Source: Rhodospirillaceae bacterium CCH5-H10 (GTDB lineage: Bacteria > Pseudomonadota > Alphaproteobacteria > Reyranellales > Reyranellaceae). From it: a stretch of 6,687 nucleotides of DNA. Location of the stretch: contig LSKJ01000160.1 in NCBI GenBank assembly GCA_001557035.1, positions 1 to 6,687 of the forward strand, written 5' to 3'. Positions 1 to 5,213 of the stretch are shown here, piece after piece. Below the pieces are notes generated by a model, which was given only the letters and a program-made list of their open reading frames with translations, made no database searches and was not told the origin of the DNA. A program made the translations under genes and the position numbers. How positions within the stretch are numbered: the first letter of the stretch is position 1; each line of letters begins with the position of its first letter.

Positions 1-305
1 GCGATGCCGGATGCGCCGTAATAGCCTTCTCGGCCTAGAGCCTGGCCGCCAGTTCCGGCGTCGTGATGTCCGGCTCGGCCTCGACCCAATCGAGCAGATC
101 GGCCAGATACGGCGCCAGCTTGCGCCACCGGGCGGACGGCTCTGCCGCTCCGGCTCCACCGAGCCCGTGCGAGACATCCGATCAATCAGCTTCACCGCAA
201 AGCTCGGGATCACGTCGTAGCGACGAGACGCCGCCCGCCGCGACCGCAATTCGCGATCTCCGCTCGCACCCGTTCCCGAAGGTCCATCGAATAGGGCTTT
301 CCCAT
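1..305 (-). pseudogene. IS630-family transposase, broken N-terminal part (continues off the left edge)
   Basis: The reverse strand starts with ATG at 305 and reads MGKPYSMDLRERV, the standard opening of many proteobacterial IS630-family transposases. A frameshift near 260 moves the homology to a frame reading RRAASRRYDVIPSFAVKLID and then TGSVEPERQSRPPGG, the helix-turn-helix and linker. A second shift near 121-130 leads to WRKLAPYLADLLDWVEAEPD and ITTPELAARL. There the frame meets an in-frame TAG (35-37) before AEKAITAHPAS, where relatives have a sense codon, probably Glu. The window ends before any DDE catalytic motif, so I cannot say whether the rest of the gene exists. With two frameshifts and one nonsense codon it cannot make a full-length transposase. 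Family identity comes from remembered consensus, not a search. Confidence 0.85.
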
Positions 306-595
306 GCAACCTGCCCTCCTGTCTCCAGCCTGCACTTGAATCAGACTTCCGATCCCTTGGGAATCCCAAGTCGATTCCTAATTCCTCCTTGATGCTCTAG
401 CGCCAACTCGCAGCGATGCTCCGGCGTGGCTTTGTGAGTGGCGTCACCTCCATTCCGCGATTGCCGTGCCCACCGCTCCTCAGCTATTTCCACGCCGCGC
501 ACTCACCCACTCCCCTCCGCCGACAGCTACAGCCGACTCTTCCTATAGCGCATCCCTCAAATCGCCCGACAAGGGTGCACCATCATATCCCCGGA
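306..595. other. Gene-free stretch between two IS630 remnants, with a 15-bp palindrome
   Basis: No convincing gene on either strand; the open frames here have no recognisable content. The stretch should include the upstream end of the leftmost IS630 element. The most structured piece is the palindrome at 356-370, about 50 bases upstream of that transposase start, where an IS630 terminal repeat could lie. I could not find its partner because the other end of that element is outside the window. The remainder (about 390-595) separates the two transposase fragments and shows nothing I recognise. Confidence 0.5.
356..370. repeat. Perfect palindrome CTTGGGA-A-TCCCAAG
   Basis: Seven-base arms around one central base. 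It sits upstream of the leftmost IS630-family remnant and may belong to that element's terminal inverted repeat or be a transposase or regulator site. It has no adjacent T-run, so it is not a typical terminator. Confidence 0.4.
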
Positions 596-1130
596 TCAAA
601 CAAGCGTCTTCCAGTGACCGTGAGGTACTTTGGCCATCAGCGGCGTGCCGCGCTTGTTCCAGCCATGGGTTCGGGCCATGATGGTCTTGCCCTGGGTCTC
701 GTCGATAAAGACCAGCCGCCGGGGATTAATCCGGCCCTGGTATTTCCGCCACCGAGCGGCGTCAGGCCGATCCTGCTCGCCGGCGAACACGGTTTTCTTC
801 AAGCTAATCCCAGCCGCACGCAGGAACCGCCACAGTGTGTCGCACGACACCTTCGCGTGCCGCTCACGCAGCTCGGCCGGCAGCGCATGCAGCGTCAGAT
901 TCGGCATTTCCACCAGCCGCCCCAACAGCCAGTCCCGCTCGCTATCCAGCTTGAAACCCCGGCTACCGCCCACCCGCCTAGGGGCCGGACTACCTGTCGA
1001 GCGCGCTCGTTGTGCCCACTTCACGACGCTGGACACGCTCAGCCGGAACAGCGCCGAGACCTGACGGCTGACTGACCGTCGCCAATCGCAGCCGCCACGC
1101 GCTCCCGTAGGTCCATCGAATAGGCGGCTA
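596..1130 (-). pseudogene. Second IS630-family transposase remnant, truncated after the first catalytic Asp
   Basis: In one frame the reverse strand reads YSMDLRERVAAAIGDGQS (first Met codon at 1116). After a shift near 1070 it reads SRQVSALFRLSVSSVVKW, a helix-turn-helix, then RSTGSPAPRRVGG, LTLHALPAELRERHAKVS, LVFIDETQGKTIMARTHGW and MAKVPHGHWKTL. FIDET carries the first Asp of the IS630 DDE triad. The second Asp and the Glu, which in relatives lie roughly 90 to 130 residues further on, are missing. Homology stops at about 602 and the frame closes at a TGA (596-598) in unrelated sequence. At the 5' side the family match begins almost at once after unrelated, AT-richer DNA, and the usual ATG position reads ATA. 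The piece is therefore cut at both ends and frameshifted. Its sequence differs clearly from the remnant at 1-305, so the two are not copies of one element. Confidence 0.87.
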
Positions 1131-1135
1131 TACAA

Positions 1136-1593
1136 AAATGCCGAAGTTCAGATTAGCCACTCCAGATGAAACCTCTGTAGTTGGATTAAATTGCTACGCT
1201 ATTGCAATAGTGACAACAGTGCTTGCCAGTTCCGGCGATACTCTCGTGCATGATACGCACATCTTACCACCGCTTACTGCGGCGGCAATTCTTAATCGCA
1301 AGATGCTGCTAGCGGGAAAAGCGCAATGGAACTTTTAAAACTGTCGCTCAGTTACTTCCCGTGCCGACATAACCTTAACACCCCCAGAAGAGGCACCACT
1401 CATCTTGCTCGTCGCTACTAATCCGACCCACAGGCTTCAGTTCACCAAATAGTATCATGCGGCTCGCCCCGTCTGGCCACCAAACTGTTAGTTGAAACAA
1501 TAACGAGATGCGTAGAGAAACCTATGGAGAAGATCGAACAAAGCCAAGAACGCCGCGACCAACATTAAGCCAGCAAGACAAAGAATGGCGAAG
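1136..1593. other. Less GC-rich stretch with only doubtful small ORFs
   Basis: No recognisable gene. Besides the plus-strand ORF at 1138-1338, the minus strand has two tiny ATG frames. One at 1375-1458 (27 codons) contains LFGELKPVGRISSDEQDEW. The other at 1488-1565 (25 codons) begins MLVAAFLALFDLLHRFLY and is strongly hydrophobic; it lies just downstream of the hydrolase gene. Neither has a good Shine-Dalgarno sequence. The base composition is lower in GC than the flanking transposase genes, which fits old host or plasmid DNA between IS insertions. Confidence 0.5.
1138..1338 (+). CDS. Doubtful small hypothetical protein, 66 aa
   Basis: This plus-strand ORF encodes a 66-residue product starting MPKFRLATPDETSVVGLN. 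A mildly hydrophobic middle (about residues 18-31) is followed by HDTHILPPLTAAAILNRK. I do not recognise a family. It starts immediately next to the truncated IS630 remnant, and its best ribosome-binding candidate (AGGCGG, about 10 bases upstream) lies inside that remnant, so the start may be accidental. It is the only non-shadow plus-strand candidate in the window. It could be the tail of a gene whose beginning was replaced by the transposase fragment, or plain chance. Confidence 0.15.
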   Translation: MPKFRLATPDETSVVGLNCYAIAIVTTVLASSGDTLVHDTHILPPLTAAAILNRKMLLAGKAQWNF

Positions 1594-2274
1594 TTACTTG
1601 AGCGCCTCGGTCAGAATGCGGTACCCGCCGGTCGTCAGGTGTGTGTTGTCGGGCTGGTAGGTCGCACATGGTGCACAGGACATCTTGTTATCCAGTTCGA
1701 TGAAACGTATGCCGGGGCGGCCTGCGAGCCCATTGCGGACAGCCACATTGATTTCAGTGCGGATACTTGCCTGATACCCGCCAGCGACGCCGCGAGGCAG
1801 GATCCCGAAGACGACAAGCTGTTCCGGTTTCCATCTCCGCTCGACATCGTCGACGATGTCTAGGATTCCCCGCGAGATCGCGCAGCGCGGGTTGCGCCCC
1901 AGATTGTTGGTGCCGACTAGAAGAATCACAGTCCCAGGTCGAAGATGATCGAAGCGACCGGTTTCGATCTTCCACTTGGTCTGCTGCACGCGTTCGCCGC
2001 TAACCGCGATCTTGGCAACTTGGCGGCCTGGATAGGTAGCCTCCAGTAGCGCACGCGGCCATGCAGCGGCAATCGAATCTCCTAGCACCAAGACATCGGC
2101 CGCCTGTGGGACGGCGACCTCCCTCGAAGCCTCAGGGGCCGGAGCCCGGCACCCTTCAGCATGCGCTGATTGACTGAAAGCCAGTTGCAGCGCGATCAGA
2201 ATTATTCCAACGCGGAGGTGTGAGGTATCGCGAGGCAAAACATGTACTCCTAGCGCTTGGGCAATTTTTTGCAT
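1594..2274 (-). CDS. Secreted SGNH/GDSL-type hydrolase
   Basis: Predicted 226-residue serine esterase or acylhydrolase of the SGNH superfamily, nearest in style to platelet-activating-factor acetylhydrolase-like members. Block I is LVLGDSIAAAWP with nucleophile Ser67. Block II is probably Gly93 (VSGERV). Block III is LLVGTNNL with Asn123, and block V is DNTHLTTGGY with Asp209 and His212. The tract VVFGILPRG (154-162) also fits this family. The N-terminus has Arg21, a hydrophobic core (22-33) and AHA before Glu40, so a signal peptide cut after residue 39 and export are likely. The ATG at 2274 is supported by AGAGG five bases upstream (2280-2284). The n-region is long, so a later start is possible. 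No partner gene follows. The substrate is unknown; O-acetyl groups on a surface polysaccharide would suit an exported member but are inferred. Confidence 0.9.
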   Translation of the reverse strand: MQKIAQALGVHVLPRDTSHLRVGIILIALQLAFSQSAHAEGCRAPAPEASREVAVPQAADVLVLGDSIAAAWPRALLEATYPGRQVAKIAVSGERVQQTKWKIETGRFDHLRPGTVILLVGTNNLGRNPRCAISRGILDIVDDVERRWKPEQLVVFGILPRGVAGGYQASIRTEINVAVRNGLAGRPGIRFIELDNKMSCAPCATYQPDNTHLTTGGYRILTEALK

Positions 2275-2399
2275 GGTGGCCTCTTGAGGATTGTCTTTGC
2301 TTCGTCGATCTTCGTGACAGCTATAAGGGCTTCTGCATAGTCAAGCACTACGATGTCATTCTGAGTGAGGTTGGCGGCCTGCGCTGGAGATGTACGGCT
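2250..2399 (-). pseudogene. Start-less coding-like stretch overlapping the hydrolase start, possible TPR-like tail
   Basis: Between a TGA (2400-2402) and a TAG (2250-2252) the reverse strand has 49 open codons with no ATG. They include AQAANLTQNDIVVLDYAEAL followed by IAVTKIDEAKTILKRPP. The second part has the spacing of a tetratricopeptide helix pair (AEAL, then DEAKTIL). Composition and codon choice look protein-like. Just upstream, another frame (2403-2536) reads ASFGEALIFDQLATVC and GYGDGRLLEAVHLQ, so one frameshift near 2385-2400 could join the two into a longer C-terminal fragment. The frame ends inside the hydrolase gene, overlapping its start by 25 bases, as is common for neighbours in one operon. 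I do not recognise the parent protein. It is most likely the broken tail of a gene cut by the IS element starting at 2559, but it may be chance. Confidence 0.3.
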
Positions 2400-2558
2400 T
2401 CAAGCAATCGACCATCCCCGTAGCCGCGCGCCGGCATGCTGTGGCCTCTATTGTGGCCGCTACAAACCGTTGCAAGCTGGTCGAAGATCAATGCCTCGCC
2501 GAAGCTGGCGTCTAGACTAGTCTCGTCAGCCCGCAATTCGCTTCGACCGACAGTTAAT

Positions 2559-3406
2559 AGGCTGCGGTGACAAATCCTACTTGAGTCAGAGCAAAGTGCT
2601 TGCGAGCTTTACGAAGCCGAGGAAGTTGGCGGCGAGCTTGTCGTAACGGGTTGCGATGCGTCGCCGTTGCTTGAGCTTTGCGAAGAAGCCTTCGATGCCC
2701 CAGCGTTGCTTATAGGCGCCACGGTCGTAGCGATGTTGGTACTTGCGATGGCTGCCGGGCGGGATGACCGGCTCGCCCCCTTATTCCAGGACAAGTTCGT
2801 AAAGGCTGTCGGCGTCATAGGCTTTGTCGGCGATGACCTGATGGGCTGGAAGGCCACGGATCAAGTCGCATGCTGGTGCCATATCGTTTTGTTGCCCTGG
2901 TCCGAGCGCGAAGCGGACCGGCAGGCCGAGCGCATCGACTACCACGTGCAGCTCGCTGCCGAAGCCCCCGCGCGAGCGGCCGAGAGCCTGGGCTTGCAGT
3001 CCCACTCTACGCCGCCCGCTGGCGGCTTGCGCATTGGCGCGTATCACGGGGGCGTCGATCGAGAGCCATTCCAGATCGCGATCGGCCGCGACGGCTTCGA
3101 AGATCCGATCAAAGACACCCCCTCGATCCATCGATATTGACGCCGCTTGGCCGTCTGGTAAGGACCAAACCGGTCTTCCGGGAGATCCCGCCAGCGGGGC
3201 CCAGAGCGTGCCAACCACAACACCGCATCCAGAAAACGACCATCACTGCGGGGACCGCGCTCCCCCTTGCGACCCACCAGGCACGAACCGCTCCAGTCGT
3301 GCCCACTGATCGTCTCTCAACACTTCGCCTTCCACGCCAGCCCCCCAAAGCCAGCGTTGAATCAGAACTGCCCCCCAAGGAAATCTTCAAATTGTCACCA
3401 CAGCCT
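2559..3406 (-). mobile_element. IS5-family element (IS427-like group), decayed but with both ends
   Basis: The ends match as inverted repeats. AGGCTGCGGTGACAAA at 2559-2574 pairs with the complement of 3391-3406 (AGGCTGTGGTGACAAT), 14 of 16 positions. The 848-bp span is the usual size for this group and holds one broken transposase gene. No clean target duplication is visible: the flanks read TAAT on the left and CGTA on the right, so a 2-bp TA duplication is possible only if the true ends lie two bases further out with mismatched tips. The transposase cannot be active, but the intact ends could still be moved by a related enzyme. Confidence 0.85.
2586..3335 (-). pseudogene. IS5-family (IS427-like) transposase, frameshifted and with a nonsense codon
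   Basis: The gene opens near a GTG at 3335 with LRDDQWARLERFVPG. A shift near 3275 leads to GRKGERGPRSDGRF and LDAVLWLARSGPRWRDLPED. A second shift at a five-base homopolymer (3118-3122) leads to GGVFDRIFEAVAADRDLEW, then SIDAPVIRA (first catalytic Asp), QALGRSRGGFGSELH, and VIADKAYDAD (second Asp). A TAA at 2781-2783 stands where a Gln codon would fit, after which the same frame continues GGEPVIPPGSH. It then shows YKQRWGIEGFFAKLK, an exact Y-(2)-R-(3)-E-(6)-K signature with the catalytic Glu, and ends RRIATRYDKLAANFLGFVKL at TGA 2586. All three catalytic residues are readable, yet two frameshifts and a stop prevent a full product. Family identity is firm; the subgroup is from memory. Confidence 0.9.
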
Positions 3407-3414
3407 CGTATACT
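3386..3414 (+). promoter_or_regulatory. Possible outward promoter across the right end of the decayed IS5-family element
   Basis: TTCAAA (3386-3391) lies inside the element end, 17 bases from TATACT (3409-3414) just outside it. The -10 matches TATAAT at five of six positions and the -35 matches TTGACA at four of six. An IS end supplying a -35 to a flanking -10 is a known type of hybrid promoter. Here it would read rightward into the next element, antisense to its genes. Its start point would fall near 3421, leaving almost no leader before the ATG at 3428. The evidence is pattern matching alone. Confidence 0.25.
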
Positions 3415-3448
3415 GTAGAGGTGATAAATGCTTGGGTCAGCAGATGCG

Positions 3449-3452
3449 TTAG
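3449..3452. repeat. Target site duplication TTAG, left copy
   Basis: TTAG directly precedes the inverted repeat beginning CAGGCTGTTGAA and recurs at 4941-4944. Its length and the YTAR pattern fit IS5-family insertion. On the minus strand it reads CTAA and supplies the TAA stop of the small passenger gene. Confidence 0.85.
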
Positions 3453-3760
3453 CAGGCTGTTGAAGAAGTCGGGCGGCGTGCGATGAAGGGTATGTCGTCT
3501 CCATTGCAGAGGCAGATCTCACCTTGGAGAGAGCCATCGGCCTGAAGTTCGGCCCAGCCATGGCCTGAGACTTCTTCGCTCTCGTCGTTGCCGTCCCAAT
3601 CGAACTCGACATCGTCGCCATAGCAGGGGCCGTGGATCGAGCCGGTGAGGCAATCGAAGGCGAACTCGCCGCCTTGTTCGCCGAACAGGATGTAGGCACC
3701 CGGCCCGGCCATGTCCCAGCCAGGTGTCTCGACGACACGCCATCGACCCAGCATGTTCAT
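3449..3760 (-). CDS. Small IS passenger protein of unknown function, 103 aa
   Basis: The start ATG (3760) overlaps the transposase stop in ATGA, typical of translational coupling; no Shine-Dalgarno sequence is seen, and a second ATG lies two codons on. The 103-residue product begins MNMLGRWRVVETPGWDMAGP and continues AYILFGEQGGEFAFD, VEFDWDGNDESEEVSGHGWA and ELQADGSLQGEICLCNGDD, ending FIARRPTSSTAC. It is acidic and rich in Gly, Trp and aromatic residues, without signal peptide or membrane segment, and looks like a compact beta-rich domain. From memory it resembles small uncharacterised proteobacterial proteins sharing WxGNDE and GxGWAEL motifs; function unknown. The last codons lie inside the inverted repeat, and the TAA stop (3449-3451) belongs to the target duplication. 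Because of the transposase frameshift it is also in frame with the transposase N-terminus, so in this copy it may be made as part of a fusion. Confidence 0.65.
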   Translation of the reverse strand: MNMLGRWRVVETPGWDMAGPGAYILFGEQGGEFAFDCLTGSIHGPCYGDDVEFDWDGNDESEEVSGHGWAELQADGSLQGEICLCNGDDIPFIARRPTSSTAC

Positions 3761-4864
3761 GCCGGTGCCGCCAGCAGCTTGGGCAGCCGAACCAGATTGT
3801 AGGCCGCCAGGGCGAGTGTGAAGACGGCGTCCACCCGCGCTCGTCCTCGCAGCTTGATCTTTGCCAGCCCGGCCGAAGCCTTGATCCAGCCGAACACCTC
3901 CTCGATCCGCTTGCGCCAGCGCTGGCTGATGCCGTAGCCCGACGTGGCGCGTCACGCGGCGATCCACCGCTGTCTTGCGCGGTCTGCCGGTCTTGCTCAG
4001 GTGGCCATCGATGGCGATGTGGGGGCTGACCGAACGGGATCGCAACGAGGCTACGAAGGCGGCCACGTCATAGGCCTTGTCGGCGCCCAGGGTGATGCGG
4101 CGCTTGCCTCGATGAGCGTCGACCAGGGCCAGCGCCTCCTCGCGCTCGGCCGTGCCCGTCGCCAGGCTGGCACACCCACCGACCACCAGCCCTTGGCGAT
4201 TCTCCATCAGGGCATGGCCCATGTAGCAGAGCCTGGCCGGCTGGCCGTCGCTCTTCTTGTAAAGCCGGGCCTCCGGATCGGTCGTACTGCGATGGGTCTC
4301 GTTCGAGCGCTTCTCCTTGTGGAAGTTGCGCTCGGCGTTGCGCCCACCGCCCGGCGCGTCGTTGTCGCCCCCGTCTTTGCGCCGGAAGCTCTTGATCGAC
4401 GCCCACGCTTCCAGCAGCGTCCCGTCCACCGAGAAGTGATCGCTCGACAGAAGCCGCTTCACCTTCGGCTGAGATACCACCGCCGCCAGGAACTTCGCTG
4501 CGATCTCGCCCTCTAGCAGCCGGTCCCGGTTCTTCGAGAAGCTCGAATGGTCCCACGCCGGATCGTCCACACCCAGCCCCACGAACCAGCGGAACAGAAG
4601 GTCGAACTCCATCCGCTCCATCAGCTGCCGTTCCGACCGGATGCCATAGAACGCCTGCAGCAGCATCGCCCGCAGAAGACGCTCCGGCGCAATCGACGGC
4701 CGACCCAGCCGAGCCGGGTACAACCCCGCAAACTCCCCCGTCAGATCGGTCAACGCCGCATTCGCCATCTTGCGGATCGTCCGCAAAGGATGATCCCCCC
4801 GTACCCGAGCCTCCAGATCCACATAGCTGAACAGCGATACCGAACGCTCATCCGATCCGCGCAT
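3757..4864 (-). pseudogene. IS5-family transposase with a single frameshift
   Basis: The ATG at 4864 has a strong ribosome-binding site (GGAGGG, 4870-4875, five bases away). Residues 1-307 are continuous: MRGSDERSVSLFSYVDLEAR, then the N-terminal transposase domain LLRAMLLQAFYGIRSERQLM and WFVGLGVDDPAWDHSSFSKN. First catalytic Asp147 is in HFSVDGTLLEAWAS and second Asp262 in LGADKAYD. After His307 (codon 3944-3946) homology jumps to another frame, TSGYGISQRWRKRIEEVFGW (from 3945), holding R-(3)-E-(6)-K with the catalytic Glu, and ends LAAYNLVRLPKLLAAPA at TGA 3757-3759. A 2-bp deletion explains the jump. No slippery run is present, so I do not think it is programmed. A restored protein would be about 370 aa. 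Unshifted, the first frame has no stop and continues about 61 unrelated codons into the passenger gene, giving a 471-codon chimeric ORF. Confidence 0.9.
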
Positions 4865-4869
4865 CGCCG

Positions 4870-4875
4870 CCCTCC
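4870..4875 (-). promoter_or_regulatory. Ribosome-binding site of the IS5-family transposase
   Basis: On the minus strand GGAGGG is followed by five bases and the ATG at 4864. It is the strongest Shine-Dalgarno match in the window and fixes the transposase start. Confidence 0.7.
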
Positions 4876-4940
4876 GGCTGAATACTCAGATCAGTGAATC
4901 ATCTTCCAATGAACGTTGCGATGGGTTTTTCAACAGCCTG

Positions 4941-4944
4941 TTAG
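4941..4944. repeat. Target site duplication TTAG, right copy
   Basis: TTAG directly follows the right inverted repeat and matches the copy at 3449-3452, marking the outer limit of the passenger-carrying IS5-family element. Confidence 0.85.
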
Positions 4945-5212
4945 ACCCACCAGCTCAACTGTTCTGAAGGGGAGGGGGGGGACAGGGACAGGTCCCTACC
5001 CTTCGCCATAAGGACGCAGGTAGGCGCCACGCAACAGAATGACGGCAGCATCAAAGTACGAGGCCGTGCAGCAACAAGCCTCTTACTAACATCACCGCCT
5101 TTGCCCAATCTGCGACATATGGGGAGGGTCACCGCAATATCACTACTTACTTCGCAAGACCATGGACGTTGCCACGGCTGGCCAGCTGAGCGCTTCCTAC
5201 TGGCAAAGCCAG
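4945..5212. other. Gene-free stretch with G-rich run and hairpin
   Basis: No convincing gene. A minus-strand frame of 63 codons (4941-5132) is open, but it crosses the IS target site, its N-terminal half has no recognisable content and its tail encodes the simple repeats of the G-rich run. The stretch holds the G-run and hairpin described separately, plus a perfect 10-bp palindrome GCTGGCCAGC at 5177-5186. Confidence 0.5.
4969..4997. repeat. G-rich run followed by a GGGAC/GTCCC hairpin
   Basis: Runs of four, eight and three G (4969-4987), separated by one and three bases, satisfy the four-G-tract pattern of a possible G-quadruplex. They run into the inverted repeat AGGGAC-AG-GTCCCT (4984-4997, six-base arms). 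GGGACAGGTCCC-type palindromes resemble REP-like intergenic repeats seen in some proteobacteria. Only one copy is in this window, so repeat status is untested. Confidence 0.4.
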
Positions 5213-5213
5213 T
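5199..5213 (+). terminator. Possible weak terminator hairpin at the methyltransferase 3' end
   Basis: ACTGGC-AAA-GCCAGT is a perfect six-base stem with a three-base loop, overlapping the first base of the methyltransferase stop. On the plus strand it is followed by TATTTT, a modest T-rich tract; on the minus strand, the direction of the gene, there is no T-run. It could act in the plus direction, or as a 3'-end stabilising hairpin for the methyltransferase mRNA. Confidence 0.3.

Larger units (their letters stand above)
3453..4940 (-). mobile_element. Structurally complete IS5-family insertion sequence carrying a passenger gene
   Basis: This 1488-bp element is bounded by terminal inverted repeats: CAGGCTGTTGAAGAA at 3453-3467 and the complement of 4926-4940, CAGGCTGTTGAAAAA, 14 of 15 matching. 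TTAG flanks both ends as a 4-bp duplication, so this is a single clean insertion, younger than the decayed element beside it, which has several lesions. It contains a transposase gene followed, with a 4-bp ATGA overlap, by a small gene of unknown function that fills the remaining space up to the inverted repeat. Most IS5-family elements carry the transposase alone. Removing the element restores a sequence in which TTAG joins GACCCACC at 4945. Confidence 0.92.

Noticed and set aside
416..1075. Long plus-strand ORF of 219 codons
   Set aside because: It is mostly the antisense of the IS630 remnant at 596-1130 and has no protein-like motifs, being rich in Pro, Arg and His as high-GC shadows are.
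336..3366. Shared 10-mer TTGAATCAGA at 336-345 and 3357-3366 as a common IS end
   Set aside because: Repeated 10-mers are expected by chance in a window this size, and similarity does not extend beyond about ten bases.
3935..3950. Programmed frameshift in the IS5-family transposase
   Set aside because: No slippery heptamer, homopolymer or downstream pseudoknot is evident, and the change needed is +1 or -2 rather than the usual -1; a small deletion explains it more simply.
3449..4864. A single 471-aa protein from the long minus-strand ORF
   Set aside because: Residues after about 307 leave the transposase frame. The catalytic Glu region is in another frame and the last 103 residues are a separate gene, so the long ORF is a frameshift chimera.
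3944..4897. Plus-strand ORFs of 190 and 116 codons
   Set aside because: Antisense shadows of the IS5-family transposase, whose motifs on the minus strand are unambiguous.
4941..5132. 63-codon minus-strand ORF to the right of the IS element
   Set aside because: Its tail encodes the G-rich run and crosses the IS target duplication; no recognisable domain and no good ribosome-binding site.
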